In this document: in pieces, positions 19,421-28,446 of the stretch
Layout: the number at the start of each line of letters is the position of its first letter
Numbering within the stretch: position 1 is the stretch's first letter
Source: Phycisphaerales bacterium
Lineage (GTDB): Bacteria; Planctomycetota; Phycisphaerae; Phycisphaerales; UBA1924
DNA length: 64,000 nucleotides
Assembly: GCA_023382935.1 (NCBI GenBank)
Contig: JAHDXL010000003.1
Coordinates: forward strand, 177,549-241,548
Reading direction: 5' to 3'
Program-made: the position numbers and the translations under genes
Notes under the pieces: generated by a model
What the model was told of the DNA's origin: nothing
The model's input: the letters and a program-made list of their open reading frames with translations, nothing else
The model's database searches: none

Positions 19421-20568
19421 CGCGTCTGGGCCGCGTTCTTCTCATGCCGCAACTGCCCGCACGCGGCCGCGATGTCCCGTCCGCGGCTGGCGCGCAGGTG
19501 GCTGTTGATCCCGTGATCCCGCAACGCCTTCTGAAACGCCAGCACGTCGGCGTCCCGCGGCCTCTTGAACGGCAGCACGTCGACCTCGTTGTACCGGATC
19601 AGGTTCACATTGGCCCGCAGCGCCCGCGCCACCGACACAAGTTGCAGCGCATGCTCCGGCCGATCATTCACACCGCCCAGCAAGATGTACTCCAGCGTGA
19701 TCTCGCGCCCCGTCTTCTGGAACCATTGGTCGCACGCGGCCAGCAACTGCGGAATAGTCGTGAACTCGGCCCATGGAATCAGTTGCCGCCGCAACTCGTC
19801 GTTCGGCGCGTGCAGCGACAGCGCCAGCGTCACCGGCAGGTCGAGTTCCTCGGCCAGTTTCTCGATCGCGCGGTGCATCCCCACCGTCGAGATCGTGATC
19901 TTCCGAGCGCTGATGCCCATGCCCCACTCAGCCGCGATCGTCCGCACCGCGTGCAGGACCGCCTGAAAGTTGGCCAGCGGCTCGCCCATGCCCATGAACA
20001 CCACGTTGGTGATCCGCCCCACGTTGGGCAGACGCGACAGCCGCCACACCTGCTCGATGATCCGCCCTGCGGAGAGGTTCGCGTCCAGCCCGCCCATGCC
20101 CGAGGCACAGAACTTGCATCCCACCGGGCAGCCCACCTGGCTGGATACGCAGGCGGTCTTGCGCTCCGCGTCGGCCGCGGGAATGATCACGCACTCCACC
20201 TGCCGCGAACTGTCGCCCTCGGGCGCGCCGCCCAGCGGCAGGCGCACCGTCTCGGTGGCGCTCAGGTCGGCCTCGCGCGGGTCGTGCCTGAGCCCGTCGC
20301 CGTTGTCCCACTCGATCAGCAACTTCTGCGTCCCGTCGCTGGCCACGCGATGGGCCATGGTGGTTCCCGACAGGAACGTCATGTCGCTCAGCAGCGCCTG
20401 CCGGTCGGTCACGGCGAGATTGCTCATCTCGTTGGGGTCGGCCACCCCGTGCCGGTACACCCACTCCATGATCTGCCGCGCTCGGTACCTAGGCATGCCG
20501 GCGTGCAGGCACCATTCGGCCAGCGTGTCAGGGGTGTGCTCGAAAAAGTGATTGGCGGGGTGTTTCAC
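19417..20568 (-). CDS. rlmN: Dual-specificity 23S rRNA/tRNA A2-methyltransferase RlmN
   Basis: 383 residues if the GTG at 20568 starts it, matching the usual RlmN length; the frame is open to 20817 but without protein-like content. The radical-SAM cysteines are in GCPVGCKFCASG. The upstream Cys in KTACVSSQVGC and the C-terminal DIAAACGQL (methyl-carrier cysteine) are present. It methylates A2503 of 23S rRNA and A37 of some tRNAs. First gene of a four-gene unit with glycan genes, an unusual partner set. Confidence 0.93.
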   Translation of the reverse strand: MKHPANHFFEHTPDTLAEWCLHAGMPRYRARQIMEWVYRHGVADPNEMSNLAVTDRQALLSDMTFLSGTTMAHRVASDGTQKLLIEWDNGDGLRHDPREADLSATETVRLPLGGAPEGDSSRQVECVIIPAADAERKTACVSSQVGCPVGCKFCASGMGGLDANLSAGRIIEQVWRLSRLPNVGRITNVVFMGMGEPLANFQAVLHAVRTIAAEWGMGISARKITISTVGMHRAIEKLAEELDLPVTLALSLHAPNDELRRQLIPWAEFTTIPQLLAACDQWFQKTGREITLEYILLGGVNDRPEHALQLVSVARALRANVNLIRYNEVDVLPFKRPRDADVLAFQKALRDHGINSHLRASRGRDIAAACGQLRHEKNAAQTR

Positions 20569-20885
20569 GTCGTCATCGTACCGCGCCACCCGCCGACCAA
20601 ACCACACCCGGACCGGCTTTCCCGAACGATTCCGGGGCGCCCAAAGTCCCTCCCGTCGGGGTAAGGTTCGGGCGCTGAAGGACCGAGCGGGTCTTTGCAT
20701 CCGCCCACTCCGGCGGCAGGAGGCAGCGAGTTCCATCCCAACGAGTTCGGCCTTGCGAAACCGGTGCGAGGGATCGCCCGACGCGCAACAACTTGCGGAG
20801 ACGCACGCCGGTGGCACATCCGTTCCTCACGTCACCGACAACGTCACGGCGGACGAGCCGGACCGAAGGCTCGATGACACAGGCA
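20569..20885. other. 317-nt gene-free stretch upstream of rlmN
   Basis: Lies between the rlmN start and the terminator of the PEP-CTERM gene, so it must hold the promoter of the rlmN unit. I see no convincing -35/-10 pair, RNA gene or small ORF. Confidence 0.35.
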
Positions 20886-20921
20886 AAAAACAGCAGGCGA
20901 CGGGGGATCCCGTCGCCTGCG
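20886..20921 (-). terminator. Strong intrinsic terminator of the PEP-CTERM gene
   Basis: Perfect 12-bp stem GCAGGCGACGGG/CCCGTCGCCTGC (20894-20905 with 20910-20921) and a 4-nt loop. On the minus strand it is followed by TGTTTTTT (six Ts from 20891 to 20886). It lies 25 nt after the stop at 20947, a textbook rho-independent terminator. Confidence 0.9.
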
Positions 20922-20946
20922 ATGAGTCTGAATGGTTGGAGCGGGA

Positions 20947-21606
20947 TCAGCGGCGACGACGCCCAGCGACCAGCCCGCCCAGCCCGATCAGGGCCATCGA
21001 CGCCGGGGTCGGAACCACGGTGCCGGTGACGCGCATCTCGGAGAAGTTGGCGCCGTCGAAGTGGTCGCCCACGCGGTAGGTGCCGCTGGCGGAGACGCTG
21101 CCTCCGTTGGCGGCGATGTTGGCCGCCATCATGAGGCGGAACTCGACCGCACCAGTCAGCCCGCTGAGGGCCGACAGATCAACAATGGCATTGACGAACA
21201 CCGAGCCCGGGGACATGTCGAAGGTGGCCAGCGCCGACGAGTACCCATCGCCGTTGTAGTACAGACCCATCAGGCCCGGGCCAGTGTTGGAGGACCGCAT
21301 GCCGATCCACAGACTCTCGAGGTTGACCGCGTACCCGCTGTCGACGGTGAAGCCGAAGGAGAAGTAGTCGTTGGAGTCGCCAAACTGCCAGTTGGATGCT
21401 GAGAAGGCGTTCGAGGCCGCCGACGGGGTCAGCCCACTGCCGCGCACAAGGTTGGAGCCCGTGACGTTGGCAGCCTGGGTGCCCACCGAACTGAAAGCCT
21501 GGTTGCCGGGCTGACCAAAATTCACCCAACTGGTAATCACGTCGCCGCTGGCGACACTGGCTCCGGCGACCGCGACAAGCGCGGCCAAGGCGATCACGTT
21601 CTTCAT
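20947..21606 (-). CDS. PEP-CTERM-like secreted surface protein (VPTP variant)
   Basis: 219 residues. Start ATG at 21606 with AGGAGAG just upstream on the minus strand. A Sec signal peptide (about 1-20, ending ASVASGD) precedes a Gly/Ser/Asn-rich mature domain with little charge. The C-terminal tail is VVPTPASMALIGLGGLVAGRRRR: a VPTP motif, a single hydrophobic helix and an Arg cluster. This is the exosortase sorting signal in the form seen in planctomycetes, so the product is probably cleaved and anchored or released by the exosortase at 52.4 kb. It is monocistronic, with its own strong terminator. Confidence 0.85.
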   Translation of the reverse strand: MKNVIALAALVAVAGASVASGDVITSWVNFGQPGNQAFSSVGTQAANVTGSNLVRGSGLTPSAASNAFSASNWQFGDSNDYFSFGFTVDSGYAVNLESLWIGMRSSNTGPGLMGLYYNGDGYSSALATFDMSPGSVFVNAIVDLSALSGLTGAVEFRLMMAANIAANGGSVSASGTYRVGDHFDGANFSEMRVTGTVVPTPASMALIGLGGLVAGRRRR

Positions 21607-21973
21607 ATCTGTCTCTCCTGTTCCTCGATGCAAGGGCGTTGGTGGCCCCGACGGGCGTCGGGCGCCGCTGGAAACACGTAATGACCTGCCCGGTCGTCTC
21701 TCCTCGACCCGTTCAGGCCAGAACAGTGTACCGATGCGCCCCATCGCCGGCCAGTGATTCGGCCCAGTTTGCACCGTTCTTGTCTGAACCTTGACGATGC
21801 CTGGCAAGATGGGCAATGTTGGGGATTCGGCGTCAGAGTGGCGTCGGGCCGGCCGGCGTGGAACCTCGACTAGGGCCCGCGGCGATAAACCCCGTTCCCC
21901 GCTATCCTCCGGCAATTCTCGATGCTTCCCACCGGCGGGCCACGCCTCGCCGGAGTCCGCCACGGAGGGTGGA
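21607..21973. other. 367-nt divergent intergenic region
   Basis: Separates the PEP-CTERM gene from top6B, which is read the other way, so promoters for both lie here. A 6-bp hairpin CCCGAC/GTCGGG (21647-21662) sits in the leader of the PEP-CTERM gene. No RNA gene recognised. Confidence 0.4.
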
Positions 21974-24298
21974 ATGGCCAAGAAAGAACGAACCCGCGCT
22001 ACCGCCGAAACCATGGCGGCCAAACAGCGCGACATCTCCGTTTCCGAGTTTTTCGCCAAGAATCGGCATCTGCTCGGGTTTGACAACCCGCGCAAGGCCC
22101 TGCTGACCAGCGTCAAGGAGGCCGTCGACAACTCCCTCGACGCCTGCGAAGAAGCCGGGATCATGCCCGACATCACCGTCGTGATCGAGGATCTCCAGCC
22201 CGATCGACCCGCGTCGGCGAAGAGTTCCAGGTACCGCGTCACCGTCGTCGACAACGGGCCTGGCATCGTCCGCAAACAGGTCGAGCACATCTTCGGCCGC
22301 CTGCTCTACGGGTCCAAGTTTCACCGCCTCAAGATGAGTCGCGGACAGCAGGGCATCGGCATCTCCGCGGCCGGCATGTACGGGCTGATGACCACCGGGC
22401 GCCCGATGGAGATTCACACACGCCCCAGGGCGGGCCAGCCGGCTCACCACATCGAACTGGCGATGAACACCAAGACCAATCGCGCCGAGGTGACGCGCGA
22501 TGACGAAACCGCCGACTTTCCTCCGCGGCGGCTCGGCGAACTCAACGCCGGCACCCGCGAACTGACCAGCGCCGGCGAGTTTCTGCCCAACTCGATCTAC
22601 GCCACCGGCACCAGCGTCAGTCTGGAACTGGAAGGGCGTTACCAGCGCGGGCGCGGCTCGGTGGACGAGTTTCTCGAAATGACCGCCATCGCCAACCCGC
22701 ACGCGCGCATCGTGTTTGTGCCACCGACGCGATCGAGCACCAACGGCGACGAGGCCGACAACCTGACCCTCAAGCCGGAGAACGGGCAGGCAATGCCCGA
22801 GTCGGCCCAGGTGCCTTCGCACCTGCAGGCGCTGGCGGCCGTCAACACCACCGAACACAGGGGCGTGATCATCTACCCGCGCGGAACGAATGAACTCCCT
22901 GCCGAGACACGGGAAATTCAGCCGCACCCGCGCGGGATTGAACTGGGCATGCTCATCCAGATGCTCAAGGACGCCGAGCATGAGCAGAAGAACCCCACCA
23001 TCGCGACTTTCCTGAGCGAGCGCTTCTGCCGCGTGTCGCCGGGCACGGCCAGCAAACTGTGTGAGCAGGCGGGCATCAAGGTGCGCACACGCGTCGGCGA
23101 TGTCGATCACGCGCAGGCCGAAAAACTCTTCGCGGCCATGCAGGAGGCCAAACTGCCCAACCCGCCGACCGACTGTCTGGCGCCGATCGGCGTCAAACAG
23201 ATGCTCGCGGGCATGGTCAAGGGCGTCCAGGCAGAGTTCTACACCGCGTCGAGCCGCTCGCCGGCCGTGTATCGCGGGCGCCCATTTCTCATCGAGGCCG
23301 CCATCGCCTATGGCGGTAAACTCGCCGCAGACGACACCGCCCGCGTCATCCGCTTCGCCAACCGCGTACCCCTGCTCTACCAGCAGAGCGCCTGCTCGGC
23401 CTTCAAGGCCATCGTCGAGACCAGTTGGCGCAACTACAACCTCAGCCAGCCGCGCGGCAGCGCCCCGCAGGGCCCGCTGGTCATCATGATCCACATGGCA
23501 AGCGTGTGGGTGCCCTTCACCAGCGAGAGCAAGGAAGCCATCGCCGACTATGACGAGATCCGAAGGGAGATGAAACTGGCGCTGCAGGAGTGCGGACGCA
23601 AACTCGGGACATATCTCAAGCGCCGACAGCAGATGAAGCGCGAGGCCGAGCGGCGCGATGTCTTCGAGCGCTACATCGGCGAGATTTCCCGGTCCTGCAC
23701 GGCCCTGGTGGGCGTGGATACGCAAGAGATCTACGAAGCCCTCATGCGACAGGCGCGAAGGCGCACGGAGATTGCCGACGCCCAACTCGACGAGGAAGGC
23801 CGCATCGTCCGCGATGACGCCGAGGCTGGACTCGACTCCGACGACGGGGTGATCATCGTCCCCAGCGGCACCGGGCCCGGACCGGACGACCCTGGGCCGG
23901 AAGAACCTGATTCGGACGGCCGCAACGCGAGCAGGCGCCGTCCCGTTGAGCCGCGACCCTCAGGGAGCGGTCCGAGAACATCCGGCGGCGATGATGAGGA
24001 TGACGAACGCGACGAACCCGAGTCGGACACGAAAGTGATGACGTCCTCCTCACGCGGCAGGAAAAAAAACCAGGCGCCGCCTCCCCGTTCGCCGGGCCGG
24101 ACGAAGACGCCCAGACGGGGGCCCAAGAACAAGGCGGCCAGCGAAACCGCCCCCCCGCTCACCGGCTCGACCGTGGGCGCACCATCGCCCACCACGCCGG
24201 GCGTCGTGGAGCCCGAGGCCAAACCGGGCGCGATCAGGAACAAGGGCCTGCCCAAGCCCCGTGTTCGCCTGGAAGTCGAGTCGGGGCTGTTCGGCTGA
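21974..24298 (+). CDS. top6B: DNA topoisomerase VI subunit B
   Basis: 774 residues from the ATG at 21974 (GGAGGGTGG upstream). N-terminal GHKL ATPase: KEAVDNSLDACEEAG (about 46-60), VVDNGPGI, and GQQGIGISAAG. A small helix-two-turn-helix region follows (SERFCRVSPGTASKLCEQAGI, about residue 345). The transducer domain contains VPFTSESKEAIA, whose Lys senses ATP. Residues about 610-774 form a low-complexity Pro/Glu/Arg tail absent from archaeal Top6B. With subunit A it relaxes and decatenates DNA by ATP-driven strand passage. The A subunit gene is 4 kb away. Confidence 0.93.
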   Translation: MAKKERTRATAETMAAKQRDISVSEFFAKNRHLLGFDNPRKALLTSVKEAVDNSLDACEEAGIMPDITVVIEDLQPDRPASAKSSRYRVTVVDNGPGIVRKQVEHIFGRLLYGSKFHRLKMSRGQQGIGISAAGMYGLMTTGRPMEIHTRPRAGQPAHHIELAMNTKTNRAEVTRDDETADFPPRRLGELNAGTRELTSAGEFLPNSIYATGTSVSLELEGRYQRGRGSVDEFLEMTAIANPHARIVFVPPTRSSTNGDEADNLTLKPENGQAMPESAQVPSHLQALAAVNTTEHRGVIIYPRGTNELPAETREIQPHPRGIELGMLIQMLKDAEHEQKNPTIATFLSERFCRVSPGTASKLCEQAGIKVRTRVGDVDHAQAEKLFAAMQEAKLPNPPTDCLAPIGVKQMLAGMVKGVQAEFYTASSRSPAVYRGRPFLIEAAIAYGGKLAADDTARVIRFANRVPLLYQQSACSAFKAIVETSWRNYNLSQPRGSAPQGPLVIMIHMASVWVPFTSESKEAIADYDEIRREMKLALQECGRKLGTYLKRRQQMKREAERRDVFERYIGEISRSCTALVGVDTQEIYEALMRQARRRTEIADAQLDEEGRIVRDDAEAGLDSDDGVIIVPSGTGPGPDDPGPEEPDSDGRNASRRRPVEPRPSGSGPRTSGGDDEDDERDEPESDTKVMTSSSRGRKKNQAPPPRSPGRTKTPRRGPKNKAASETAPPLTGSTVGAPSPTTPGVVEPEAKPGAIRNKGLPKPRVRLEVESGLFG

Positions 24299-24565
24299 TC
24301 CACGACCTCCGGACTCGCAGCGCAGTGTCGGGCGAGCCGAACATCCCCATTATCCAGGACGCCCGAGAACGCTCTACCTCGATCCCTACAAAAGGGCATA
24401 ACACAACCTATCCCACCATTTGTCGAGTCGGCGGCCCCATACCGGCCAGATATTCCCCACGAAATCGTGGACGACGGAGCGACGCGGCGCACCTTGAACC
24501 CGAGGCTGCCTCGCTTGGGGCGGAGGTTGGTTCGTGCGCGAACCCGCAGGGGATAGGGGAAAGAC

Positions 24566-25237
24566 ATGAAGCAGTGCATGGTGGGGTTGGCGACTCTTGG
24601 CGGGGTGGCGGCGTTGACAGGCTTGGCGTCGGCCGGCCCGGACTGGACGGAGGTCGGCGATGCCGGCTCGACGATCTCGTCCGCCCAGGCCCCGCGTGGT
24701 GAGGGCCAGATCAGGTCGCTCTCGGGCCGCCTCGGTGGCCGGGGCGAAATCGAGGACTTCGAAGACCTCTACTACATTGGCATCGCCTCGCCAACCACCT
24801 TCCGCCTCGAACTGACCAGCCCCGACTTCAACGCCCAGTTGTTCGTGTTCCACATCACGCTCTCGGGCAGCGCGCTCGGCCTGTTGGCCAACGACAATGC
24901 CGACGAGGAAACCTATGCCCCCCTCATTCTTCCCTACGCAACGGACGGAACCGGCGTGACGCTTGACCTGCCGGGTATCTATCTCATCGCCGTGGCCGGT
25001 TCCGGGCGCATGCCCGTCTCGTCCACCGGACAGATCTTCCGTTATGACTCCAACACGGAGATTTCCGGAGCCGACGGACCCGGCGGGCTGAACCGGCACA
25101 TCGGCTGGGTGGGCGAAGGTGAGGTTGGCACCTATCGCGTGCAGATGGAAGGCACCGTCTTCCCCGAGGTTCCTGCGCCGGGATCGCTGGGTGTGCTGGC
25201 GTTGGGCGGCCTGATCGCGTGTCGACGTCGGGCCTGA
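24566..25237 (+). CDS. PEP-CTERM-like secreted protein (VPAP variant)
   Basis: 223 residues from the ATG at 24566 (GGGGAAAG upstream). Signal peptide about 1-23, ending LASAG. The middle (FEDLYYIGIASPTTFRLELTS and an Asn/Asp-rich loop) resembles a beta-sandwich bacterial pre-peptidase-like domain. The C-terminus is VPAPGSLGVLALGGLIACRRRA, the exosortase sorting tail: motif, helix, Arg cluster. Predicted to be exported and processed by the exosortase. Sits just after top6B but has its own 267-nt leader. Confidence 0.82.
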   Translation: MKQCMVGLATLGGVAALTGLASAGPDWTEVGDAGSTISSAQAPRGEGQIRSLSGRLGGRGEIEDFEDLYYIGIASPTTFRLELTSPDFNAQLFVFHITLSGSALGLLANDNADEETYAPLILPYATDGTGVTLDLPGIYLIAVAGSGRMPVSSTGQIFRYDSNTEISGADGPGGLNRHIGWVGEGEVGTYRVQMEGTVFPEVPAPGSLGVLALGGLIACRRRA

Positions 25238-25263
25238 TCGCCGGCTGGCATGATTGATCGAGT

Positions 25264-27708
25264 TCAGTTTCCCCCGCGACGCACCGCCAGACGCTCGGCT
25301 TCGTCGCTCCGCCCCGTGCGCTCGTAGAGATCCGCGAGCACGGACTCGGCGCGATCTCGCAGTGGAACACTGTTGACTTTGCGCGCCAGCGCCAGACTCT
25401 CCGTCAATGCTTGCTCGGCCTGATCGTGCTGCCCCGTCTCCAACAGGCAGCGCGCCCACAGCGTCAGCCGATCCGACAGTTCGCGGTCGGGCGGATCGAT
25501 CTTGCGCGTCACGCTGATGGCCTCGGCCAGGTACGGGACCGCCTCGGCAAAATCCGCCCTGGCCATCAACACGCGCCCCAGAACGTCGAGCGACCAGCCC
25601 ACGTCGGGATGATCCGCCCGCAGCGAGGCACGCAGGTCATCGACAGCCGAGCGCGCCAGCGATTCGGCTTCCTCCAGCCGCCCGAGCCCAAGGAAGGCCT
25701 GCGCTTCTCCCAGTCGCGACAACGCGATGGCCGGATGCCCGGGCGGATACCGGGAAGTGCGTATCGCCACCGCCCGCTCAAACAGCGACGCCGCCTCGGC
25801 GTTCTGGTCCAGCCGCATCAGGCACATGGCCAGATTGTGCGTGGCGGTCGACGCCTCCACGCTGTTCTCACCCCGCAGTTTGAGCATCATGTTCAGCGAG
25901 CGGCGCAGGTAATCCTCGGCCTTGGCATAGTCGCCTCGCGATACCAGCAGGTTGCCTAGGTTATTCAGGCTGGCGGCCACGTCCTCGTGCTGATTGCCGT
26001 GCAGCCGCTGGCGCATGTTCAGCGCCTCGGTGAATAACTGCTCAGCCCGGTCGAGGTTTCCGAGTTTCTGCACCGTGGCCGCGAGATGCGTAAGGCTGAG
26101 TGCCTTGTCGGCGTGATCGCCGGGGAAGAGTTTGCGTCGCAGTTCGACGGCCCGCTCGTACAGCGGAAGCGCCGTCTCGTAGTCTCCGTCCCAGTAGTAG
26201 GTCGCCGCGAGGTTGTGCGAGGCGCGCGCAATGTCCTCATCGCGCGGATGATTCTCGCTCTGACGGATCTCCAGCACGCGGGTCAGTTGTTCCCTGGCCT
26301 TGTCCACCGCACGCAGCGACACGTAGCCCACGCCGAGAATCTCGCGCCAGTCAGCCTCGGTGGCGGCGCGGTCGGGAGGCGACTCGCTCAGTTTCTTCGC
26401 CGAGTCATCCAGCAGCGTCTGCACGTCGACCTTCCCGCCCTCGAGCCGGCTCTGCCCGTCGGGCCCGCGGAACTGAAACAACCCACCCATCAGGTCGATC
26501 GTGCTCCGCGCCGCCGCCAGGTTCTCCGTCGCCACCCGTTCGGCCACGACGATCCGTGCGATTAGCACGGTCGAAGTGACCGCCAGCACCACAGCCGCCA
26601 GCACCACCGCCAGGCTGATCTCCCGGTTCCGCTTCACCCACTTGCGCAGCAGCCCCAGCGGACCGATCGGACGCGCCAGGATTGGTCGGTCCTCCAGGTA
26701 TCGGCGGATGTCGGCGGCCAGTTCCGCGGCCGACTGGTAGCGCTCGTCCCGCTCCTTGGCCAGCGCCTTGCTCGATATCACCCCCAGGTCGCCCCTGAAC
26801 TGCGCATGCGCCGTCGAGAGCGAGGGCGAGCGATCCTGCGTGACCACCATCAGCGCCTCGGCCAGACCCAGCGTACTGAGGTCATACGGCAGTTCGCCGC
26901 TGAGCAACTCATACAGCACCACGCCCAGCGCATAGACATCCGTGCGAACGTCAACGTTGTCCGACGACCCGCTGCACTGCTCGGGCGACATGTACTGCAG
27001 CGTGCCGACGATCTGCCCGGCGTTGGTCTGCATCGTCGCCAGCACGTTTTCCTTGTCGCTCGCGCGCGCCACCCCGAAGTCGATGATGCGCGGTGCTCCC
27101 GTATTGTCGACCAGGATGTTCCCCGGCTTGAGATCGCGGTGGATGATCCCCTTCTGATGCCCATGATGCACCGCATCGCAGACACTGGCAAACAGTTGCA
27201 GCCTCGCGCGAGTGTCCAGGTTGTTGGCCTTGGCGTACGCCGTGATCGTCTTCGCGTCGGCGATGTATTCCATCGCGAAGAACGGCATCGGCCCTTCACC
27301 CAGATCGAAACTGCCCGCCTCATACACCTGGGCGATACCGGGGTGACGCAGACGCGCCAGGACCTGCACCTCGTACTCAAACCGCCGCAGCGTCGCGCGC
27401 GTCACGCGATCAGAGCGGATCACCTTCAGCGCCACCGTGCGCGTCGGGTGCTCCTGCTCGGCCAGAAACACCGCGCCCATGCCGCCCGAGCCCAGTTGCC
27501 GGATGATGCGGTATCCCGGCACCTGATCACCCTCACGCAGCAGCCCGAATCGCGACTGCCACGGGTTGGATATCAGCGTTTCGGCCCCGGATGGTTCATC
27601 ACCCCCAGCCGTGGGCATCGAGTCCGACGACGAGGGCATCACCCAGGGCCCGTCGATCGCCGACGTCTCGTCCGAGCGCACTTCGGCTTGTTTTTCCTGC
27701 TCGGCCAT
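25264..27708 (-). CDS. Transmembrane Ser/Thr protein kinase with TPR sensor domain
   Basis: 814 residues from the ATG at 27708 (an upstream GTG at 27726 is an alternative). Kinase domain about 60-330: glycine loop QLGSGGMGAVFLA, catalytic lysine VALKVIR, HRDLKPGNIL, and DFGVARA. One membrane helix lies at about 372-394 (LAVVLAAVVLAVTSTVLI). The outer half, about 420-800, is made of TPR repeats (LGRAEQ-like units such as AATYYWDGDYETALPLYERA). The layout is a cytoplasmic Hanks-type kinase with an extracytoplasmic protein-protein interaction domain, a common planctomycete design. Substrates unknown. The last third ends close to the PEP-CTERM gene (convergent). Confidence 0.92.
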   Translation of the reverse strand: MAEQEKQAEVRSDETSAIDGPWVMPSSSDSMPTAGGDEPSGAETLISNPWQSRFGLLREGDQVPGYRIIRQLGSGGMGAVFLAEQEHPTRTVALKVIRSDRVTRATLRRFEYEVQVLARLRHPGIAQVYEAGSFDLGEGPMPFFAMEYIADAKTITAYAKANNLDTRARLQLFASVCDAVHHGHQKGIIHRDLKPGNILVDNTGAPRIIDFGVARASDKENVLATMQTNAGQIVGTLQYMSPEQCSGSSDNVDVRTDVYALGVVLYELLSGELPYDLSTLGLAEALMVVTQDRSPSLSTAHAQFRGDLGVISSKALAKERDERYQSAAELAADIRRYLEDRPILARPIGPLGLLRKWVKRNREISLAVVLAAVVLAVTSTVLIARIVVAERVATENLAAARSTIDLMGGLFQFRGPDGQSRLEGGKVDVQTLLDDSAKKLSESPPDRAATEADWREILGVGYVSLRAVDKAREQLTRVLEIRQSENHPRDEDIARASHNLAATYYWDGDYETALPLYERAVELRRKLFPGDHADKALSLTHLAATVQKLGNLDRAEQLFTEALNMRQRLHGNQHEDVAASLNNLGNLLVSRGDYAKAEDYLRRSLNMMLKLRGENSVEASTATHNLAMCLMRLDQNAEAASLFERAVAIRTSRYPPGHPAIALSRLGEAQAFLGLGRLEEAESLARSAVDDLRASLRADHPDVGWSLDVLGRVLMARADFAEAVPYLAEAISVTRKIDPPDRELSDRLTLWARCLLETGQHDQAEQALTESLALARKVNSVPLRDRAESVLADLYERTGRSDEAERLAVRRGGN

Positions 27709-27822
27709 GAAATCCCCAACGCCCACGAGCGGGCAACAGCCTGCCCGCGAGCAATCGTAACCGCGCCAATGCTGGATCGGGTCGCCTTTTCCGCCCGCGC
27801 GTCAGCGGCCAAGATCGCCTGT

Positions 27823-28329
27823 TCAACCGACCTGTTCCGGTCGATTCCAGAAGATGTAGTCCGTATCGATCGCCCTGCCCCCGAGGTCGGCCACCAGCGT
27901 GGCGATCTGACCACGGTGATACCACGCGTGCCCGAACACCTGGACGAGCAGTTCCTCCGTCAACCACCGCCACCGCTTGCCGTCCAGTCCGGTCCACTCG
28001 AACGAGCGCCCGAGTGTCTCTTCGTCGAGTCTGGCAAAGTACGCGGCCCACGCGGTTTCCACGCGATCAAGATGCGGACGGATGGAATCCAGCGTCCCCA
28101 GATCGGGGAACCACTCCCGGCTGGGCGGGTGGTCGGGCAGCACTCCGAGCCGGAATGCCCACATCCACCGGGCAGCCACCATGTGGGCGAACTTGCGCAG
28201 TGCCCGCGTGTAGTTCGGATCGCCTCGGCGATCGGGCGGTACAGATTCGATCATCGCGATCGTCTTGGCATTGCAATCGCGCTCGTAGTCGTACCAGGCA
28301 CGAAATCGACCGGACATGGACTTTGACAC
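27823..28329 (-). CDS. DinB-fold protein
   Basis: About 168 residues. I prefer a GTG at 28329 because GGAGG lies a few nt upstream; an ATG at 28317 gives 164 residues. Helical bundle with a histidine in ALRKFAHMVAARW and the HxxxH-type site GHAWYHRGQIATL near residue 145, as in DinB/YfiT proteins. Metal-binding is likely, activity unknown. Lies between the kinase and top6A on the same strand, separated by about 114 nt on each side. Confidence 0.78.
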   Translation of the reverse strand: MSKSMSGRFRAWYDYERDCNAKTIAMIESVPPDRRGDPNYTRALRKFAHMVAARWMWAFRLGVLPDHPPSREWFPDLGTLDSIRPHLDRVETAWAAYFARLDEETLGRSFEWTGLDGKRWRWLTEELLVQVFGHAWYHRGQIATLVADLGGRAIDTDYIFWNRPEQVG

Positions 28330-28446
28330 TCGCCCCCCTCCCGGGTGATCGTCCCGCTCCTCAACCACACGCGCCGCTTCGCGCTGTCCGATTCCTCTTT
28401 GCCGATGCTTCGGGTTCGTTCCCCCGCCGCGTCGCTGCCTCTCCTC

